64,000 bases of DNA from NCBI GenBank assembly GCA_001466705.2, contig LATX02000100.1:62001-126000 (forward strand), written 5' to 3'. Origin of the DNA: Moniliophthora roreri. Its lineage: Eukaryota > Basidiomycota > Agaricomycetes > Agaricales > Marasmiaceae. Positions 54,431 to 64,000 of the stretch are shown piece after piece (positions within the stretch are counted from its first letter, which is position 1; each line of letters opens with the position of its first letter). The notes under the pieces were generated by a model. The model was given only the letters and a program-made list of their open reading frames with translations. It made no database searches and was not told the DNA's origin. Position numbers and translations under genes: made by a program.

Positions 54431-56585
54431 CTACAGTGATTCTTCCTTCGCCGTCTTCAACATTTCCAGAGCCTCAGGAAAACGAGCTCTAGTTGAAACA
54501 TGATATGCAGGCACCCGGCTGTGCACAAGTCATAGTTCAGAACTCCGAATTGATCATTCGGGTGGGATGTAATATATCTCTCACCTGAGAATACCAGTCG
54601 ATTGGTCATTTGAGACACTAATTGGAGCCTCATTTCCGTGCGCGTCTTTTCCAGGTTCGAGTTTCGCAGCCCAAAGTGTAATCGCAAAGCTCAGTACAGT
54701 GTTCGATGCGGCGTGTCTACCTGGACAGATCCTAAATCATATGGCTAACAGGTTAAAATATAGCCGTTTATGCTACCAGGATAAAGACACGCACCTCCGA
54801 CTAAATCCAAATGAATAATGTCCTTCATTCTTGGTACCAGGAGGTGGCTCTTTATGTGTCCCATCTTCGTTAAGAAACCGTTCAGGTCGAAATACATCTG
54901 GATCTTGGCCGTACGTCGCAGGATCATGGTTCATGGCACTTGTATTGTTCATTTAAGAATCGCAGATGGATGGAATCAAGAGCTCACAGTATGTTTGGTA
55001 TAATCCAGCTACCTTTCGGAATGTGATAGCCTTCATAAATGTCGTCCTGGAACCGACCCAGTCAATGAAGGCTTTAAAGGCGAGGTAATCCAGCACTTAC
55101 TTCGAGTGAAGCATGAGATAAACCAATTGGAGCTGGGGGGCGCCAACGTAGAACCTGAAATCAATAATTAGACATCAGGAATGCATCGAGAGCTACGAAA
55201 AACAAACATGCGAACCTCTTTCACAACCGCACGCATGTAGGGGAGATTTTCCATGTCCGCCAATGTCGGTATTCTACTTTGACCAATGACGGCGTCAATT
55301 TCTGCTTGGACTTTCCGTTGAACATCGGGGAAGGCGAGCATGGCAATGATAAGCCACTCAATAGTGGTCAGAGACTACGGAGAATTGTCAGTAAACCTTG
55401 AAAAGGTTGTCTTTTTGAGACATAACTGTATGGTATCCTGCTATGCTGGGAACGAAAGAGATAAGCGTAGGGTGGAAAATAGAACGAAGAGAACGCACTA
55501 AAGCGCCGCAGCTAACCAGGCAGATTCCGAGTCATTAAGCCCACGTTGATCCTGCGTTTCAGCAAGCATAGCGCAGAAGCTCGGTTCGGACTCCTGCTTC
55601 TGTACCTGTAGATTGTCGAAGCTGTCAGTTGAATTTCAATTTGGGCATATAGACGTACCACCAATTCCTTGATGGGAAGAAAGAATTTCAAAATCCTCTC
55701 GTTGTACATATTGTACTTCGCCTTCATTTCTTGTTTCCACTTTGCAAGGAATTCCGGGATGTGCTCAAGGACGGGAACGTGATTAGCGAGATATCTTCCA
55801 GGTGCGGTGGCGAGGGATATATCACTGATGAGATTTGACAGCTCTTCTGTGATTGCATGGCAACGAGACGTATCATTATATATGAGAGATGTGATTGTGA
55901 ATGACGTGAACCTGGATACATCATTCTCTTTCAGCTTCCCAAGACTATTGTTAAAGACAGGACAACAATACCTATATACGTGATCATGACATTCCTGCGG
56001 GCTATCCAAGATATCGAGCGCAAGCTGAATGCCTTCTCGCATGTGTATTGGGAAGTAGCTGACACTGGCTTTTATGTTTAATATTTCGTGTGCAGCACGA
56101 CGCATGGAGCGCCATCTATTGAATTGTGAACTATTGAAGATATTGCCCAGTGCTTTTTGGAGACTCACCTTGTTCCATGACCTATCAATGCTATAATCGA
56201 CCCGCCAGTCAAGTATTCAGCGACAAGCATTCGAGGTCTCTGGGAGTAGTTGGCGGCACGGCGGTCAAGGAGATCTCCAGCTACTTTGGCCGAGTTCAAT
56301 ATGATAACGTCCTGGTTGAACAGGCGAATATAAACGATGTCGCCTAGTTATGATTCATTTAAGAAAATGTGAACCTGAATTCAGTTATAACGCACCATAA
56401 ATCTTCTTCCATTCAACTAGAGAATGCCACAATCGGTTCATATTGAGCTGGAAGAAGTTCCCTACGATGGGGTAGCCTTTAGGTCCTGGTGGCAAGTTTC
56501 GTGGACGTTTGAATTTAAGGTATATGCGCCAGGCACAGACCAATACTAGGACGTATGCAAGAGTAGAAATAAGGGTGAATGACAT
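54431..56585 (-). CDS. Cytochrome P450 paralogue, P450-3, altered active site
   Basis: It has the same 12-exon architecture: MSFTLISTLAYVLVLVCAWR, NLPPGPKGYPIVGN, 19-nt microexon 55445-55427, SLTTIEWLIIAMLAFPDVQR, KEVLRWRPPAPIG, FRPERF, and stop at 54433-54431. No stop or frameshift was found in the joined exons. Two hallmark residues differ: the I-helix reads IAGYHT (Asp to His, codon at 55430-55432), and the heme loop reads FGFSRRICPGRH (Gly to Ser, codon at 54800-54802, GGT to AGT). The Cys ligand is kept. Its intron after LE has a standard GTAAGT donor where the sisters have GC. It may be decaying or have changed oxygen activation. Confidence 0.8.
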
Positions 56586-57439
56586 AGTAGAGAGTGAAGT
56601 CGAGAAGAACTTTTTGGGGATGGGGCCAGAGCCTGCGGGCTGGTTGAAATGGTGCGAACAAAGCATTCATGTACCTCACGACTTTATACCAAGATAGGTT
56701 AGATCCGTTAGTCGATAATTGATTCCAACAGTTGAATCTTATTTGACGTGAGCTAGCGCTACTGAACATACCCATCAAGCTTGGCCAAGAGTCAGCTGGA
56801 CTGGGGGAGAGTGAAGGATCCTAGAGAAAGTAAGGTGACAATGCATAGCTCCAAAGGTTCTTGCAAGAGGCAGGCTAAATATAGGGTCAAAAGGGGGCCA
56901 CAATAAATGTCCGCCGGTCCTTTGGAGGCAATGTGGAGGCAATGTGGAGGCAAGGTTCAGTATATCCCGGTAATCACTAGCAACGCTTTTCAATGACATT
57001 TCAATAAAGCTGTACGTACCTATCGAGGACACTCTGTACTCGGTATTTGTTGGCATCGTTATCGATGGCAATGATGGAGGACGTCTGATTGCTGTGCCTG
57101 ACGGGTTCAAGCGCCGATGACGTATCCTGTTCGAGCGTCAGTCATCTCCGCTCGCCGCTACGACCGCGTGGCCCGTAATATCACTCAAGACTCTTAAAGA
57201 TCAAAGTGTGACTCTAATACCACTAGCTGCTACCTAAGTATATTCAAATCTAATCTCAAAAAGCTTTAACTTTACCCATGTAGCAAGCTCTCATCCATAC
57301 TTCAGTATCATGGCATCCAGCATTTGTCATTGCCTTGTACACCCAAGGACAGATCACGGACACTTGGAGGCAAGCCAACATGTCCTCGGGCATGTCATCC
57401 AAATTGTATGTGCCCGTTCAGATACTTACCTGAGGTTGA
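56586..57439. promoter_or_regulatory. Upstream flank of P450-3
   Basis: 56590-56850 is conserved with the other P450 promoters. 56925-56955 has a short direct repeat (GGAGGCAATGT, three times). The rest shows no feature. Confidence 0.35.
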
Positions 57440-58250
57440 GGAAAAAATAGGTATCTTGATCGTGAAAGTCGAGAAAAAAAGAGACAAAGCGCCGATTGTC
57501 GGAGCCGGGCGCCTCATGCGGCATCAAGGTGACGTTACCGGTCACACAATTATCCCTTTTCTCGAACCATCACGACGACGCCTACTTTCTCGGTTTACTG
57601 CACTCATCTCCCACTCATAATGGTCTATGCGCAGAGTCAAGTAAGTCTCTTGACATTATCTCTCTGGTATGGACTTCTCCGATTCATTTATAGCTCTGAA
57701 TTGCTTCGTTGCTTGGATGTTGTCAAAGGCGAAGACGTTGTACATGCCTTGTAGTATGATTGAGACGCACAGTGCTCAATGTTGTGGCGCAGACACTTTG
57801 ATAAACTTGGATGCGTTGACGTTTCAGTGTCACTTTAGACACCCAAGATGGTACGCTCTTGCTATTCATACCTACGTCTTATTCAGACTGATAATATTCA
57901 GAACTTCAATAGAGGCAGCCCGTCGCGGAATATTCACGTCTCATTTCAGATTGACACCTCTTCAACACGTATGAAAGTTCCCCCTACGACTGCTGACCAA
58001 TAATATCTCAACATCGAACGGATAGAAATCGAGTTTGCCGATGTTACAAGACCGAAAGCAGGAAAGCAGGAAAGCAGAGAATGGTGGCATGATGAACTAC
58101 ACTACTGGATATGTAGTCCTTTATCTTGCTTCCTACACATTTGCTCATAGACTGATCGCAGCCGTCGTCATTTATTGCACGCTCAGACTACCATGAATCA
58201 CTTCTCCCTGGTATTTATCCTTAGCCTATTCACTTTCATACTTCCCTTCG
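57440..58250. repeat. Block B copy 2
   Basis: It is homologous to 37655-38450. Small indels shift every frame between the copies, arguing against a conserved protein. Splice-like GTAAGTC and TTATAG signals near 57639 and 57692 occur in both. Confidence 0.45.
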
Positions 58251-59179
58251 TAATACAATAGGGAAAGGTATATCGCCTTGTGTCTTTTCCTAGATAATAC
58301 TTAACGAAGTTCTAGGTCCTCATCACAACAACTGGTGATTCGAAGCAACCCTCCACGACGTCTCAGGTTCCTTCAACCCCCGCTGTCGAATCATACTACG
58401 CGCCAAAATCTAGATCACCGTTCAGACGCTCTTAAACGGCATACTACCTTCCTTTTTACCGCTTGTCGTGTGATCACTGACCGATGCTGTTAGCCTCTGA
58501 CTTCAATGGGATACCACCAATCCGATATCCCGAAGTCGATAGTATCCGGAGAATGGTAATGTGGGAAATGGTACTCCGCTAGGTATGAGCTCCTTTATCT
58601 TGCTTTCTATATTTCACTCATGTCCCAGCCTAGTCATCGCCGCTTACACGCCATTTTCACGAACACGAATCCATTTGCTCTCTCTCTCGTTCCTTTTACG
58701 CTATCCAGTTGCCTCTCTCTTCCTCTCCTTCCCAAGTTCTCGTTCCGAGCCCGGTGGTATTTGTGGAAAAAGTTAGGTTGCTTCGTAGTCGGGGCAGGGT
58801 ACGTTGAAATTTCCTTATCTCGACCTCGGGATGATCACTCACGGTTTGATTACAATAGCTCTCCCCCCAATAGCCTCCGATTCCCTCTCTCTCTTCACCG
58901 GAATCGTAATATGCTGACGAGGGCTTTCACGACGAACCGAAGTAAGTTGTTTTGCGGTATTTTTGGTGGAAGGGGAAAGGGAAGGGGAGTAGGTATGTCC
59001 CTTTATATCCCTTCCCAGGACGATGGCTGATTCCTCATTATTCTAGTTCGACAGGGGGGAGAATACTATATATTCTATCCATCCGGTCTACTCTCGCCCA
59101 CGGGACTGGGGAATGCGGAGCGGGAGGACTAATCTGAATTACTCATGCCTAGTGTTGCCATTGTACAAGGTTCGTCGTC
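58251..59179. other. Gene-poor stretch
   Basis: 58380-58470 repeats the 39955-40030 sequence (CGCGCCAAAATCTAGATCAC). A 136-codon ORF at 58620-59030 has no recognisable domain and is not called. Confidence 0.3.
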
Positions 59180-59282
59180 GCATTAATAGGGTAGCGGGTA
59201 GGTAGCCTAGGTCGTTGCATGTCTCGACGGTTGGACATGTCCTAGCATTGATCTGCCGGGATTCGTTTCCCCCCTTAATGCA
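59180..59282 (+). ncRNA. tRNA-Gly-like sequence, copy 2
   Basis: The ends GCATTAA and TTAATGC pair over seven bases. Box A-like AGGGTAGCGGGTAGG and box B-like GGGATTCGTTTCC are present; the middle is expanded. A T run follows at ~59309-59318. On the opposite strand at ~59400-59450 another box B (GGGTTCGAATCC) is followed by a T run. Confidence 0.45.
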
Positions 59283-60356
59283 CTCCCTACTATGTCGGTT
59301 CATTATTTTTTTTTTCTATCGGTGATTAATGAATGTCCCGTGTAGGGGTTGACAGCTCAAAAGTTACGATAGGTGAAAAAAAAAAAAAAGCAAGTTATTT
59401 AGCAGGATGCAGCGTCGACCCTCTAAGGATTCGAACCCAACAGGATGTGGTAGAATCAATTGTATTTTTTTTGCTCGATCGATGTAGCAAGTCAGGTACA
59501 TTGAGCGGAGAGGGTACCATACATACCACCCTCACAAATACGAATCCCTACTCTCTGCCGTTCCTTTTTACGCCTTCCAGCCCTCGTTTCCCGAATGGTC
59601 ACTCCAAACCTGATTGTATTTGAGCCGTGGGTACATCGAATTTCATTATTTTCGCGCTCCGGGTTTGAATCATATGTCTCCTCCCAGGAGCTAGCTTCTG
59701 TTCGCCGGAGGGATTGTAATTTACTGAAACGAGATCATCAATGAAGAGAGTATATTCACGACGATCTCCAACCTGCCCACTCTCGCTCCCGCGAGGGGAG
59801 GGTGTGAGCGAGAACAGGATTTCACGTTAGGCGGGAGAATATACCAAGTAGGAGGGAGAGGGAGAGTTTGGGACTTTTTTTTATACGCATTGTACTCCGT
59901 GGTTCGTTGTCATTTTTTTGAGCACGTTTTTTAACCCGCGAGAATGAGACAATCGTCGGCAGGCGGAAGTAACATTGGCTTGGTGGTGCAGGATGTTCAG
60001 CGGCTGGAGACCTCAAGCCATATGCAAGAGAGTGATGAAACATGACTTTTTTCTTTTTGAATTCACGTTTGGGCCTTGTTTGAGTTGCCCCCCTTGGATA
60101 ACGGGCTCAAGACTATCAGAATCGACCTCCCCGGAAGTAACGTTCCCTTGCTCCAAGCGCTGGGGCAAATAATAACAAAAAGTGAGTTGGGTCGTACTTG
60201 TTCACGCTTTCCAGGTGGTGAGACCTTACCCTTGCTGTTAATGTCATCAACTCTTTGCCGGACTTTGTAGTTTGCCACGATCGGGTGGTGCTTTGCTGAC
60301 CGTGCTTTGGTTCTTGCTGGCCGATTACATGTACATGTAAAGCGTTATACAGCACT

Positions 60357-60420
60357 GCATTAATGGGGTAGTGGTAACCTGGGTCGTTGCCATTCCAAGT
60401 CTCTGGACGATCTCGACCCG
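60357..60420 (+). ncRNA. tRNA-Gly-like 5' half, copy 3
   Basis: It starts GCATTAATGGGGTAGTGGTA (box A) but no box B follows; a T run lies at ~60444-60456, then TAATGTCCCGTATAGGCGTTG, which resembles sequence after copy 2 (59330-59350). Confidence 0.4.
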
Positions 60421-60489
60421 CCCTCAGCTTATTTGATTATATGTTTTTTTTTTTTCTAATGTCCCGTATAGGCGTTGTGTCCGAGGAAT

Positions 60490-60492
<3 letters not shown>

Positions 60493-60522
<30 letters not shown>
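60493..60522. repeat. Run of 30 G
   Basis: An uninterrupted G30 tract lies within a G-rich stretch. It could form quadruplexes and is hard to sequence, so the length is approximate. Confidence 0.8.
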
Positions 60523-60523
<1 letters not shown>

Positions 60524-60806
60524 AACGTATGGTGGGCACAGAAAGAGATGTGGAGGGGATATAAATTGGTTAGCACGTGCTTTAATTCCCCCTCAATGCA
60601 TACTTTTTTCTCTCCCACTTTGCGTCTGATGCGCCAAGTTAGTGATCAGCGGAGGAGTATGAAATGCAAGGAAAGCACGGGAGCGCGAGAGTCAATAATA
60701 TCAACCGAGTGTACGGCTTCAATAATATAAGACTTCGAAACGCGAAGATCGGTAATGGCAGACAACCAACGAAAAAAAAGAAAAAACCTAACTGCAATAC
60801 CCCTAT

Positions 60807-60914
60807 TGCTCCCTGCAAGGCTCGAACTTGCGACCTCAGGATTTCACTGGTCATTATACCAACGTCATACACGAAGTATGAGACCTGCGCTCTAGCCAAC
60901 TGAGCCAAGGAAGC
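60807..60914 (-). tRNA. tRNA-Met(CAT), elongator type, with 34-nt intron
   Basis: Read on the minus strand from 60914: acceptor GCTTCCT pairs with AGGGAGC (one G-U), D-arm GCTCAGTTGGCTAGAGC, anticodon arm CAGGT-CTCATA...ATCCTG with anticodon CAT, T-arm GCAAGTTCGAGCCTTGC with a perfect 5-bp stem, discriminator A. A 34-nt intron sits after the base 3' of the anticodon, the canonical 37/38 position; mature length is 74 nt. Box A and box B are consensus. This is the only convincing tRNA gene in the window. Confidence 0.93.
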
Positions 60915-62330
60915 ACCAGTATGATGGGTGCACGCCAATTATCACGTAGTATGTTTGAGCACAATCATTTGGTGGAGATTGGCGTAATGGGACCGCCTGC
61001 TCCAACCGCCGATGTCTTTTTGATCAATTTTCCTATGGTCAACTTTCCTAGCTATTGGGAATCACGCACAGATGATTTGTTCAAACTTCAGAAGCTTGGC
61101 AAAGACTAGAACAACAACTAGCAACGGGACGCCGCGAGCTGATATCGATGTGACGCAAGTGTTACATGTCACAACCGTTCGTTTTTTTTTCTCTCAAACC
61201 ACCACCATGATGCCTATTTTTTTTTCTCTTGGTGCTGCAATCGCCGTCTACCTAGAATGCGCCGTTTCTTTTTATTGTCTTACCAACTGGAGCCTTAATG
61301 CTCCGTAGTCAGAGGGGGAAGGAAATATGTTATTTGATCGGCCAAAAGGTACGTGGCTCACCACTATATGATACGACGTGTGATAACCCTTGATCATGCA
61401 GAAACCGAGTATACCTACGTTGATGATCGATAGTATGCTCTTGCTATCGTTATTCACTTTCTCATTCGGACTGATGATATCCAGCCCGTCTTCTCAAAAC
61501 CTCAAAATTATGAATTCCGAAACGCTACCTCACCTCTCACACGCTGGGAAGATGGTATGTCTCTTTCCTTTGACTTCTTCCAGTATGACTGCTGACCGAT
61601 ACCTTTGCTAGCGAATGAACTGTCTGATGCGATGGTATCTGGTCCGTGGAGGATGGTAACATGGCGAGCGTAGGTACGCATTCCTTTACCTTGTTTCCTA
61701 TATGTTCGCTCATGGTTCAATAGTTCCCACTCTTCCCATTGTCGCATCTTGAACCATACATGGTACCCTCACTCACGCTCCTCAGTCATACTTCCACCGC
61801 CGTCCTTGTACGCTACCCAGTCGCCTCGCTATTAAAGATCCTTCCCAAACGAAGTTCTAGGCTTGCATACCGAGCAGCTTGATGATTCCTAGTCACCGCA
61901 GGGTACGTCCAACCTCATGATCTAGCCCTCGAAGATGATCGCTGACAGGTTAAGATAGGTTATACCCACATCTCCCTCCCCACCGTTTCGCTCTCATCAT
62001 CTAGGAAGGGTATACAAGTTCAGCATAGCCCTCCCACTCAGCTTTAGCCCCGTCGTTTTCTCCACACACTCACACACTCGCACACATACCCATATCGCCT
62101 TCGTTCGTGAAGTTGGGGAATGCGGATCCAAAGAGTGCTAGCGGAGAGTATGAAACGCAGTGGGAGAGGTCTTTTGCGCTAAGGCGGAGGAGACGGGAGT
62201 GAAAATGGGGGTCGGACAGGGAGAGAGAGAGGGAAGGATGAATCTTGAGAGATTCCGTACGTACTGCGCTCCATTGAGCCAAGTTCTTTGCTGACGTGGC
62301 TTCGTAGCGCAGTCAATTCGATACTTCGTA
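60915..62330. repeat. Block A copy 3 and flank
   Basis: 60985-61110 contains the empty site for the 674-bp element (GAATCACGCACAGATGATTT). 61130-62330 matches 41330-42480. No supported gene. Confidence 0.45.
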
Positions 62331-63004
62331 TCAAGGTTAATGTACCATCGGATATGAGCTGCTCGAACTTTTTTTTTTTTTTACGCCTGCGCCTCTATAT
62401 ACCCTCCCAGCCACTATCACTCACATTCCCTCTATGAGATTGGGGAATGCAGCGGGAAGAGGTTTTTCGCCCTTGGGTGTTGGGTTTGACAAGACTTAGG
62501 GTCTCGCTTCTCTGACACGGGCTTTGTACATGTCAAAGTCCATACCGGCGCTTACTGTTGTAAATAGGAATGGGATATCATGGGCTCGGTGGTGCAGGGT
62601 GTTTAGCGTGTCCGACTGCGAGTCAATATAACCTTCGTTGATAACTTTTGCTGTCCTGTCTGTAATCTGACCAACTAAGTGTGGAGCTGGTTCTCTACAC
62701 TCCTTACGTAGCCCTCTTACGTCGTTGTCTTACCAGCTCCACTTGATCGTAGACTATCATCGGAAACATGAACTAAAAAAGGTGTCTCATATAATAACCG
62801 AAACTGACCTCGACGGCAGGTTATTATTCTCAATATCCTCACCCAATCCAAAACAAGCGCGTACGTGATTCGCCGAGAGCCGGAAAGAGTATATCATATA
62901 TATTGCTGTTGTTTGCCGACCGGAAAGTTATTGGATCGCAAGGAAGCTTTTGAATTCCGTCTCATCAACGAACTTGATTGTGTTATTGATATCTCGTCGC
63001 TACC
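62331..63004. other. Gene-poor stretch with tRNA-like 5' halves
   Basis: GGTGGTGCAGGGTGTTTAGC at ~62590, followed by GTCCGACTGCGAGTC, resembles the 5' half of a tRNA and recurs in diverged form at ~42734, ~59983 and ~63640. No box B is seen, so no RNA gene is called. Confidence 0.3.
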
Positions 63005-63067
63005 GCATTAATGGGGTATAGTAGTAATCTGTCTGTACTCCTTGGGGTTCGATTCTCCCTTGGTGCA
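63005..63067 (+). ncRNA. tRNA-Gly-like sequence, copy 4
   Basis: The ends GCATTAA and TTGGTGC pair over seven bases with two G-U pairs. Box A-like GGGGTATAGTAG and perfect box B GGGGTTCGATTC are 63 nt end to end, with the anticodon arm lost. A T28 run lies at 63089-63116. Confidence 0.5.
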
Positions 63068-64000
63068 CTTGACCGAATGTGGTGTACCTTTTTTTTTTTT
63101 TTTTTTTTTTTTTTTTCGTACTAGTGAGTCACTCAAACAGAGGATATAAAGGCGATTCAGTTACAAACAGTACAAAGAGAGTGTGTGAGAGGCCGAACTT
63201 GGCTCGCGTCGAACGGGAAGTAATGCATGTGGTAGACATTGCGATCGTGGATAACAAGTAATTGCTGCGTCACAGTCATCGGCGTAATGGTATAGCTGTA
63301 ACACGTACGCACCGCAGCCGTCGATATCTTGCATGATCCAGAAGGTTTTTTGTTTTTTTTCAATGTTTAGAGATCTAGGGGGAAACAATACCTGACACTA
63401 GAACTCTTTTTTTTTTCTCTTCTGAATATGGATAATATTTGCTAGAAATCTATTACCGTACAACGCTTTCCATCCGGCACTAATCTCGTCCACCAGATTG
63501 GGGGAATGTGGAACGGGGTGGTGTGCAGTGGGCACAAGATTTCACGTTATGTTTTAGGTGAGCAAGAGGAAGGGGAGCTTTTGGGACTGTATTCCGTGGA
63601 AATCGGCCTTGTGAGGCAAACGTAACCGTGACGTGGCTTGATGGTGCAGGATGTTGAGCGGCGAGCTACTTGGCGTGATCAATAGCTTTTAGTGCTGTTG
63701 GCGTGAGTGGAGGCCTTTTTCTGTATTCAGACAATGTCTGACTTGGATTGATAAGCTAATTCAAAAAGGTAAGTTGTACTTGTTCGTGCATTCTAGATGT
63801 AGGTCTCTCTCTCCTAACATTTATGGTCGTTTCCCTCTCGTAAGGTGGGTAGTGACGGAGAATTGTTCGGGGCTCCGTCATTGAGCGACCTGTACCGATG
63901 TGATGGGAAGTAATCGCTGTACCACGGTCATCGGCGCATTGGTGCAGCTGTAATACGTGATTGCAGTCGTCGATGTAATAGCCGGATAATCTTCTTTTCA
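63068..64000. other. Gene-poor right end
   Basis: A T28 run (63089-63116) and two diverged copies of a GTCATCGGCGTAATGGTATA-type sequence (63278 and 63928) are visible. No gene supported. Confidence 0.3.

Noticed and set aside
58620..59030. 136-codon ORF
   Set aside because: No domain, not conserved in sister units, low-complexity Leu/Ser content.
60424..60618. Proline-rich ORF
   Set aside because: It is only the translation of the G30 tract.
60664..60903. 79-codon ORF
   Set aside because: It is a shadow of the antisense tRNA-Met gene (the typical CKARTCDLR reading).
62583..62635. Functional tRNA gene
   Set aside because: Only a box A-like 5' half is present, without box B or pairing acceptor stem.

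Overview
The window looks like part of an accessory, repeat-rich chromosome region of a filamentous basidiomycete, most likely an agaricomycete. The reasons are FunK1-type kinases, many 49-66 nt GT-AG introns, a 12-exon P450 family, a chromodomain Ty3/gypsy element, a Tad-like LINE, and Tc1/mariner and hAT DNA transposons. I cannot name the genus. Nine single N bases (10825, 15040, 19099, 23791, 24648, 26573, 27319, 29392, 35620) appear to be contig joins; several separate near-identical sequences, so some 'duplications' here are assembly artefacts.

Layout. 1-2157: 3' end of a gypsy element (chromodomain, a third zinc-knuckle ORF, 3' LTR). 2158-4069: degenerate tandem repeat and a CNH-domain gene fragment. 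4271-13514: a tandem duplication of about 4.6 kb, each unit with a FunK1 kinase (+), a decayed small secreted protein gene (-) and a small unrecognised gene (-). Unit 1 kinase is readable over 779 codons; unit 2 kinase is broken by a 94-bp foldback element and a foreign insert. 13515-26342: several copies of one non-LTR retrotransposon (zinc-knuckle ORF1; ORF2 with APE endonuclease, RT and RNase H), all with stops. 26343-32425: hAT-type non-autonomous elements, a FunK1 fragment, two copies of a 1.4-kb element with long inverted repeats, and a 0.67-kb element.

32433-64000: three paralogous units, each holding one minus-strand P450 gene (33151-35291, 44158-46315, 54431-56585) and related, gene-poor flanks. 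P450-1 splices into a perfect 512-codon frame of 12 exons, including a 19-nt microexon for the I-helix. P450-3 has changed I-helix and heme-loop residues. Flanks carry MITEs with visible empty sites in sister units, tRNA-Gly-like SINE heads, and one good intron-containing tRNA-Met gene (60807-60914).

The most striking signal is 46.9-52.6 kb. A nest of DNA transposons there has lost virtually every CpG (one in 46981-48731, none in 50190-52589), while a younger element inserted inside it (48732-50189) keeps its CpGs. This reads as a dated record of cytosine-methylation or RIP-like decay. No gene set in the window forms an obvious new multi-gene system; the interest lies in the P450 triplication, the kinase/secreted-protein duplication and several apparently unclassified mobile element families.
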